Assembly: GCF_000427425.1 (NCBI RefSeq)
Contig: NZ_KE386495.1
Location: forward strand, 326,554 to 390,553
DNA from: Caldanaerobius polysaccharolyticus DSM 13641
GTDB lineage: Bacteria > Bacillota > Thermoanaerobacteria > Thermoanaerobacterales > Caldanaerobiaceae
Direction of reading: 5' to 3'
Length of the DNA stretch: 64,000 bases
Positions 59,427-64,000 of this stretch are shown in pieces. The position numbers and the translations under genes were made by a program. Below the pieces are notes generated by a model. It had not been told where the DNA came from. It did no database searches and saw nothing but the letters and a program-made list of their open reading frames with translations. Each line of letters begins with the position of its first letter. The first letter of the stretch is position 1.

Positions 59427-60233
59427 TTACATTATTCTATCCAATACATCTTTAAGGGCTTTATAAGCTACGCCAAAAAGCTCAGGGCCACCGCCCGGCA
59501 AGCTGTTGTTCAAATGGGGTTCTATGGACAAAAAGCCTTCAAATCCGCCTTCATACAGGCTTTTGAGCAGCTCCTCTACGCGCCCATCGCCCTGCCCTAC
59601 AGGCGTCACCACACCTCCATCAAATTTAGCATCCTTTATGTGTACGTACTTAATATAGTCTTTTAAAAGTTCATAGGCATCAGGATAAGGCACTACGCCG
59701 CACTGAACAAAATTGGCAGGATCAAAGGTAGCCCAAAGGTTAGGGCTGTTTACGCCCTTTAAAATCTTCAAACACCTATCAGCCGTATCGCCGTATATAT
59801 CTTTCTCGTTTTCATGGAGGAGCACCAGGTCCTCCGCCCTGGCCATGTCAGCCATTTTGCCTATCCTGTCCACCACCATGCTCTCGTACTCATCCGCTTT
59901 CCCTTTGGGAGGATAAAAGGAAAACATCCTTATATATCTGGTACCCAATATATGAGCCACTTCCATGCACCATTTAAATTTATCCAGGTACTTATCAAAG
60001 TCCACCGATATGTCCACCTTGCCGATAGGCGAGCCCACTGCAGATACCTTAAATCCTCTGCTGTCCAGCCTTTCCTTTATGCCTTCCAGCTCTTGTTTCG
60101 TGTAATCCAGCACAGGCTTATCAGCAGATCTAAATTCTATATACTTTACGCCGTGAGCGTCCAGCACGTCCATCTGCACACCCAGGTCCTTGCTGATCTC
60201 ATCGGCAAATGCAGACAACACAAACCGCGCCAT
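59427..60233 (-). CDS. Sugar phosphate isomerase/epimerase, TIM barrel 3
   Basis: The start at 60233 (MARFVLSAFADEISKDLGVQMD) follows AAAGGGGG. Metal-ligand segments: LVLLHENEKDIYGDTA, LWATFDPANFVQCG, YVHIKDAKFDGG and GFLSIEPHL. It is a third member of the xylose-isomerase-like fold in the operon. Its start overlaps nothing, but the Gfo/Idh gene ends 21 bases upstream. The substrate is unknown. Confidence 0.87.
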   Translation of the reverse strand: MARFVLSAFADEISKDLGVQMDVLDAHGVKYIEFRSADKPVLDYTKQELEGIKERLDSRGFKVSAVGSPIGKVDISVDFDKYLDKFKWCMEVAHILGTRYIRMFSFYPPKGKADEYESMVVDRIGKMADMARAEDLVLLHENEKDIYGDTADRCLKILKGVNSPNLWATFDPANFVQCGVVPYPDAYELLKDYIKYVHIKDAKFDGGVVTPVGQGDGRVEELLKSLYEGGFEGFLSIEPHLNNSLPGGGPELFGVAYKALKDVLDRIM

Positions 60234-60253
60234 AAGCACTCCCCCTTTTACCC

Positions 60254-61294
60254 TCATTTTAACGGAAGCTTTACGGGTTCATGCCTTCTCGCCGACTCGT
60301 ATATAGCCAGGATGATTTCAAGGGGTTTTCTCCCCTCTTCCCCTGTGACCTTAGGATCCCTGCCCTCGTGTATAGCATCAATCATGTCCTGGATCTCTTT
60401 TTTATGGGAGCTATGCCATATATCAGCTGAGCTGGTGCCCACAATCAATTTCTCTTTGACATCAGCCGTCTCCGGTTTTGCCTCACCACTTTTGAGTTTC
60501 CACTCCTTAACCCTGTCATTTTCCACAATAACGCTTCCTTCGGTTCCATATATGTCCAATCGCGTGCAAAAGCCAGGGTATGCCGCTGTGTTGCCTTCAA
60601 TAACCCCTATGGCTCCGTTTTTAAATTTTACCGCCGCTATGGCCTCGTCCTCCACCTCTATCCTCACGTGAGCTCTGGTAGCGCAATAAGCGTAAACTTC
60701 CTCCACGGGTCCCATGATGTGCTGCAAAAGGTCCACGTAGTGTATAGACTGATTCATCAACGCCCCTCCGCCGTCCAATTCCCACGTACCTCTCCAATCG
60801 CCGCTGTCATAATACTCCTGGCTCCTGTACCACTTGGTATGAGAACCGCCGAAGTTCAACTGGCCCAACTTGCCCTCATCCACTGCTTTTTTAAGTACCA
60901 CGATATCGTCGTCAAAGCGGTGCTGGGATATGGTGCACAGCTTAACTCCAGCTTCACGGCAAGCTTTTATAAGAGCATCAGCTTTTTCCAGCGTCACATC
61001 TATGGGCTTTTCCACTATGACATGCTTGCCCGCGCTGGCAGCGTCAATCCCTACCATGGCGTGCAAACCACTGGGTGTGGTTACGTTTACTACGTCCACA
61101 TCTTCCCTTTTCAACAGCTGGTGATAGTCGGTATAATAATCGCAATTGTACTCCTGGGCAAGCTTTTTAGCCCTTTCTTCGATTATATCAGCTACAGCCA
61201 CCAGTTGAGCGTCAGGCAACTCGCTTATACATCTGGCGTGGGTTTTAGATATAACTCCACACCCCACAATAGCAAAACCCAGCTTTTTTTTCAT
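60254..61294 (-). CDS. Gfo/Idh/MocA-family oxidoreductase 2
   Basis: The 346-residue protein has the NAD fold FAIVGCGVISKTHARCI, then VEKPIDVTLEKADALI with the EKP Lys, and the GGGALMNQSIHYVDLL substrate-site segment. It appears to be the first gene of the carbohydrate operon that runs to 53299. Paired with the second Gfo/Idh gene at 52091 it may catalyse the first oxidation of a sugar or a later reduction. AGGGGGATT precedes the start. Confidence 0.9.
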   Translation of the reverse strand: MKKKLGFAIVGCGVISKTHARCISELPDAQLVAVADIIEERAKKLAQEYNCDYYTDYHQLLKREDVDVVNVTTPSGLHAMVGIDAASAGKHVIVEKPIDVTLEKADALIKACREAGVKLCTISQHRFDDDIVVLKKAVDEGKLGQLNFGGSHTKWYRSQEYYDSGDWRGTWELDGGGALMNQSIHYVDLLQHIMGPVEEVYAYCATRAHVRIEVEDEAIAAVKFKNGAIGVIEGNTAAYPGFCTRLDIYGTEGSVIVENDRVKEWKLKSGEAKPETADVKEKLIVGTSSADIWHSSHKKEIQDMIDAIHEGRDPKVTGEEGRKPLEIILAIYESARRHEPVKLPLK

Positions 61295-61385
61295 CTTTAA
61301 TCCCCCTAACTAATCCCAAATAATTGTTGCTTTATGCCTGTTTAATATTATATATTCAACATAAATCAAAAAAATCCTTCATTTT

Positions 61386-61423
61386 TTAAAAAATATAAGA
61401 GCTCATGTATCACATAAGCTCTT
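61386..61423 (-). terminator. Terminator after rex
   Basis: AAGAGCT and AGCTCTT pair around a 13-base loop; ATATTTTTT follows on the minus strand. Confidence 0.7.
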
Positions 61424-61426
61424 ACA

Positions 61427-62083
61427 TCATTTGTTTTTCAGTTTTTTAAACAACTCGTCCTCGTTTAACCTGTAAGATATGGTAAACAAACTGTCGCTTA
61501 AATGAACGCTTTCAACGATTACATCGTCAGGGACATTTATATCCACCGCAGAAAAATTCCAGAACGCTTTAACCCCCACAGCTATCAACCTGTCCGCAAT
61601 TTCCTGAGCCCTCTCTTTGGGTATAGTCAAAATAGCTATATCTATAGGGTTCTTGCTCACGAAATCTTCCATAAGGTCCACATCCAGCACTTCCACATCC
61701 CGGATCTTTAGACCTATAAGTTTAGGATTTACATCAAACAAGGCCTTCAGCCTAAACCCCCAGATCTGGAAATTGGTATAATTGGCTATTGCCTGTCCCA
61801 GATTTCCCGCTCCTACTATAATGGAATCATACGTTTTCTCAAGCCCTAATATCATGGTTATCGCATCGTACAGATCTTTAACATTATACCCATAGCCTTG
61901 CTGACCAAAACCGCCAAAACTATTGAGATCCTGCCTTATTTGAGAAGCCGTAACACCCATTTTTTTGCTTAATTCCTGCGAAGATATCCTGGTAACACCG
62001 TTGTTTAAAAGCTCTCCTAAATACCTATGGTATCGGGGTAATCGCCTTATTATAGCCATAGAAACTTTCGTATCTTTCGCCAT
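61427..62083 (-). CDS. rex: Redox-sensing repressor Rex
   Basis: The start at 62083 (MAKDTKVSMAIIRRLPRYHRYL) follows GAGAGGTG. The winged helix includes RISSQELSKKMGVTASQIRQDLNSFGGFGQQGYGYNV. The NAD(H) domain has VGAGNLGQAIANY. Rex senses the NADH/NAD ratio and represses fermentation and hydrogen genes in Clostridia. The ech operon in this window is a conceivable target, but no perfect Rex box was found there. Confidence 0.96.
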   Translation of the reverse strand: MAKDTKVSMAIIRRLPRYHRYLGELLNNGVTRISSQELSKKMGVTASQIRQDLNSFGGFGQQGYGYNVKDLYDAITMILGLEKTYDSIIVGAGNLGQAIANYTNFQIWGFRLKALFDVNPKLIGLKIRDVEVLDVDLMEDFVSKNPIDIAILTIPKERAQEIADRLIAVGVKAFWNFSAVDINVPDDVIVESVHLSDSLFTISYRLNEDELFKKLKNK

Positions 62084-62112
62084 ATCGTCACCTCTCAATT
62101 ATACTCCATTTC

Positions 62113-62141
62113 ATTATATATTTTCCAGATCAATAAGTCAA
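62113..62141 (-). promoter_or_regulatory. Promoter of rex
   Basis: TTGACT (62136-62141) and TATAAT (62113-62118) on the minus strand are 17 bases apart. Confidence 0.8.
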
Positions 62142-62147
62142 TATTGA

Positions 62148-62175
62148 TTGACATTTGAAAATAACGCGATATAAT
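62148..62175 (+). promoter_or_regulatory. Promoter of the riboflavin operon
   Basis: TTGACA (62148-62153) and TATAAT (62170-62175) are 16 bases apart. Its -35 lies only six bases from the rex -35. Confidence 0.82.
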
Positions 62176-62195
62176 ATAAAGAAAAAATATAATTC

Positions 62196-62326
62196 ATCCT
62201 TCGGGGCAGGGTGAAATTCCCGACCGGCGGTATGCAGCAATAAGCGCTGCGAGCCCGCAAGCCACACCTGTGGTAGATCTGGTGAGAGGCCAGAGCCGAC
62301 AGTAAAGTCTGGATGGGAGAAGGATT
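62196..62326 (+). ncRNA. FMN riboswitch (RFN element)
   Basis: The conserved blocks appear in order: TTCGGGGCAGGGTGAAATTC, CCGACCGGCGGT, GAGCCCGC, GGTGAGAGGCCAGAGCCGAC and AGTAAAGTCTGGATGGGAGA, with P1 ATCCTTC / GAAGGAT. FMN binding should stop transcription at the terminator downstream. Confidence 0.97.
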
Positions 62327-62353
62327 AATGTCTAATACCTAAGAAAAGTGCAT

Positions 62354-62385
62354 GCCCTGAAGTATTATTACTTCAGGGCTTTTTT
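62354..62385 (+). terminator. Terminator of the FMN riboswitch
   Basis: A perfect 10-bp stem (GCCCTGAAGT / ACTTCAGGGC) is followed by six T, 31 bases before ribD. Confidence 0.92.
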
Positions 62386-62415
62386 AATGCGTTGCCTACA
62401 TCAGGAGGTGATAAA

Positions 62416-63504
62416 TTGCACAACCCTGAGCATTATATGGAACAGGCATTAAAACTGGCTGCAAAAGGCTGGGGCTTGACAAATCCCAATCCGTTAGTTG
62501 GAGCTGTTATAGTAAAAGACGGCAAGATCATAGGCGAAGGCTATCATCAAAAAATCGGAGGTCCCCATGCTGAGATAAACGCCTTGGAAGACGCCCGCAA
62601 AAAAGGCCATGACGTTACAGGCAGCACATTGTACGTAAACCTGGAGCCTTGCAGCCATTACGGCAGGACACCGCCCTGCAGCGAAGCTATAATCAAAGCA
62701 GGTATCAAAGAGGTTTACGTGGGCATGAAAGACCCCAATCCAAGAGTATCCGGTCGCGGCATAAAAATGCTACAGGATGCTGGTATAGAAGTAAATGTAG
62801 GGATTCTAGAAAAAGAAGCCATAAAATTAAACGAAATATTTATAAAGTATATAACGACAAAGATGCCTTTTGTAATTATGAAAGCCGCAATGAGCATAGA
62901 CGGTAAAATCGCTACATTTACAGGAGACTCAAAATGGATTACATCAGAAACATCCAGAGAATACGTTCGAAGGATACGTGGCAAGGTAGCATCAATAATG
63001 GTAGGTGTAAACACGGTTATAAAAGACGATCCACTCCTTACCACCAGGATCGAAGGATTAAAAGACCCTATGAAAATAATAATCGATAGTTACGGCAGAA
63101 CGCCCTTAAACTCTAATGTTTTAAAATCCGGCGTTAACACCATTATATTTACCACCGATTTGATAGATAAAAATAAATTAAGTGAGCTAAAAAAATACGC
63201 TGATGTCATTGTATTAAAAGCAAAATCAACCCATGTCCCCCTTAAAAAGGTCATGGAATACCTGGGACAAATGGAAATTGACAGCGTCCTCTTAGAAGGC
63301 GGTGGTACCCTAAATTGGTCAGCAGTTAAAGATGGCATTGTGGACAAAGTAATGTTTTTTATATCCCCGATGATAATAGGCGGTGTAGGAGCAAAAACAC
63401 CTGTAGAAGGCAATGGATTTGAAACCATAAACCAATGCCTTAGGTTAAAAAACATCACCGTTACTACAGTAGATACCGACATCTTGTTAGAAGGTTATTT
63501 TTAA
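62416..63504 (+). CDS. ribD: Bifunctional riboflavin deaminase/reductase RibD
   Basis: A TTG start at 62416 is supported by AGGAGG, and earlier codons overlap the terminator tail. The deaminase domain has zinc ligands H51, C79 and C88 with E53 (HAEINAL, PCSHYGRTPPC). The reductase domain begins near residue 145 (MPFVIMKAAMSIDGKIA) with VLLEGGGTLNWS. It converts the GTP-derived pyrimidine to the ribitylamino form. It is the first gene of the rib operon. Confidence 0.95.
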   Translation: MHNPEHYMEQALKLAAKGWGLTNPNPLVGAVIVKDGKIIGEGYHQKIGGPHAEINALEDARKKGHDVTGSTLYVNLEPCSHYGRTPPCSEAIIKAGIKEVYVGMKDPNPRVSGRGIKMLQDAGIEVNVGILEKEAIKLNEIFIKYITTKMPFVIMKAAMSIDGKIATFTGDSKWITSETSREYVRRIRGKVASIMVGVNTVIKDDPLLTTRIEGLKDPMKIIIDSYGRTPLNSNVLKSGVNTIIFTTDLIDKNKLSELKKYADVIVLKAKSTHVPLKKVMEYLGQMEIDSVLLEGGGTLNWSAVKDGIVDKVMFFISPMIIGGVGAKTPVEGNGFETINQCLRLKNITVTTVDTDILLEGYF

Positions 63505-63548
63505 AAAGCCATCTGCGGCATCATATAGAAAGGCAAAGGGGGGATATT

Positions 63549-64000
63549 TTGTTTACAGGTATAATCGAAGAAATAGGCGTAGTAAAAGAAATATCATCAG
63601 GGCAAAATGCAAAAATTTCAATCACGTGTAACAAGGTTTTAGATTCCACTAGCATAGGTGACAGCATAGCTGTAAATGGCGTATGTCTAACCGTAACCCA
63701 AAAAACGAATGACGGTTTTACTGCCGATATAATGCCCGAGACGTATAATACGACCACACTGTCGTTTATAAAAAAGGGCGATCGCGTCAATCTAGAAAGA
63801 GCTCTTTCTCTAACAAAGAAACTCGGCGGACATATCGTCACGGGTCACGTTGATGGCATTGGCACTATTGTAAATAAGATAAACAAATCAAATGCCGTTA
63901 TATTTAAGATTACTTTAGAAAATCAATTATTGAAATACATTGCACGCAAAGGTTCTGTAGCCGTTGACGGAATAAGCCTAACCGTAGTTGAGGCTGGCGC
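63549..64000 (+). CDS. ribE: Riboflavin synthase alpha subunit, partial at window end
   Basis: A TTG start at 63549 follows AAAGGGGGG. The open part encodes FTGIIEEIGVVKEI, SIAVNGVCLTVT, ADIMPETYNTT, NLERALSL and GGHIVTGHVDGIGTI. This covers the first lumazine-binding repeat and the start of the second (VAVDGISLTVVEAGA). It dismutates two molecules of dimethylribityllumazine into riboflavin. The rest lies beyond the window. Confidence 0.95.
   Translation, partial: MFTGIIEEIGVVKEISSGQNAKISITCNKVLDSTSIGDSIAVNGVCLTVTQKTNDGFTADIMPETYNTTTLSFIKKGDRVNLERALSLTKKLGGHIVTGHVDGIGTIVNKINKSNAVIFKITLENQLLKYIARKGSVAVDGISLTVVEAG

Overview
This is a chromosomal window from a low-GC, anaerobic, spore-forming Firmicute of the Clostridia, most like the Thermoanaerobacterales. 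The reasons are the yabN-hup-yabO-yabP-yabQ-divIC-yabR neighbourhood, a Spo0F-like regulator beside fructose-bisphosphate aldolase, S-box and RFN riboswitches, Rex, and an energy-conserving group 4 [NiFe]-hydrogenase with its own hyp genes. The species cannot be named from sequence alone. Most genes lie on the minus strand.

Region 1 (1-6.25 kb) is one end of an integrated mobile element. It carries an SNF2-type helicase split by an HNH endonuclease and also frameshifted, a run of tiny genes, two divergent HTH regulators around a three-operator switch, an ImmA-like protease and a large serine recombinase. The recombinase reading frame ends inside a tRNA-Met gene, which is the likely attachment site. 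Two adjacent modules (about 2.54-3.55 kb) each hold a pair of convergent small genes behind very similar leaders. This is the least explained part of the window.

Region 2 (6.2-20.2 kb) is housekeeping: three tRNAs, ppx/gppA, the sporulation and division cluster, mazG, ksgA, ribonuclease M5, a G5/3D cell-wall protein, a Met/Pro/Tyr-rich possible coat protein, a chromate-transporter pair, prmC, a DUF1385 protein, rpmE and rho.

Region 3 (20.2-31.3 kb) is one long operon, echABCDEF-hypABCDFE. It encodes a membrane-bound ferredoxin-type hydrogenase followed by the six pleiotropic maturation factors. The large subunit stops right after its last metal-binding motif, which fits the absence of a maturation protease gene. 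A promoter and a 17-bp near-palindrome lie in front of echA.

Region 4 (31.3-40.7 kb) holds fba, a cysteine-rich protein and a Spo0F-like regulator, a LacI-type regulator without a normal start codon, a SAM-riboswitch-controlled homoserine dehydrogenase, luxS with an odd structured leader, a polysaccharide deacetylase, a YjbQ protein, a PadR-controlled membrane protein with a 48-bp operator palindrome, a stretch of decayed sequence and an rRNA (uracil-5)-methyltransferase.

Region 5 (40.7-51.6 kb) has a GH106-like glycosidase, a free-standing GH15-type N-terminal domain, an FAH-family enzyme, murJ, and a methionine-branch operon (ACT-type homoserine dehydrogenase, MTHFR, short MetH) behind a possible attenuator. 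Region 6 (51.6-61.3 kb) has ndk and a carbohydrate catabolic cluster: two Gfo/Idh dehydrogenases, three TIM-barrel isomerases, an FGGY kinase, an M24 pseudo-peptidase, a DeoR regulator and a 2-hydroxyacid dehydrogenase. No transporter is seen in it. Region 7 (61.4-64 kb) has rex, divergent from an FMN-riboswitch-controlled ribD-ribE operon that runs off the window.
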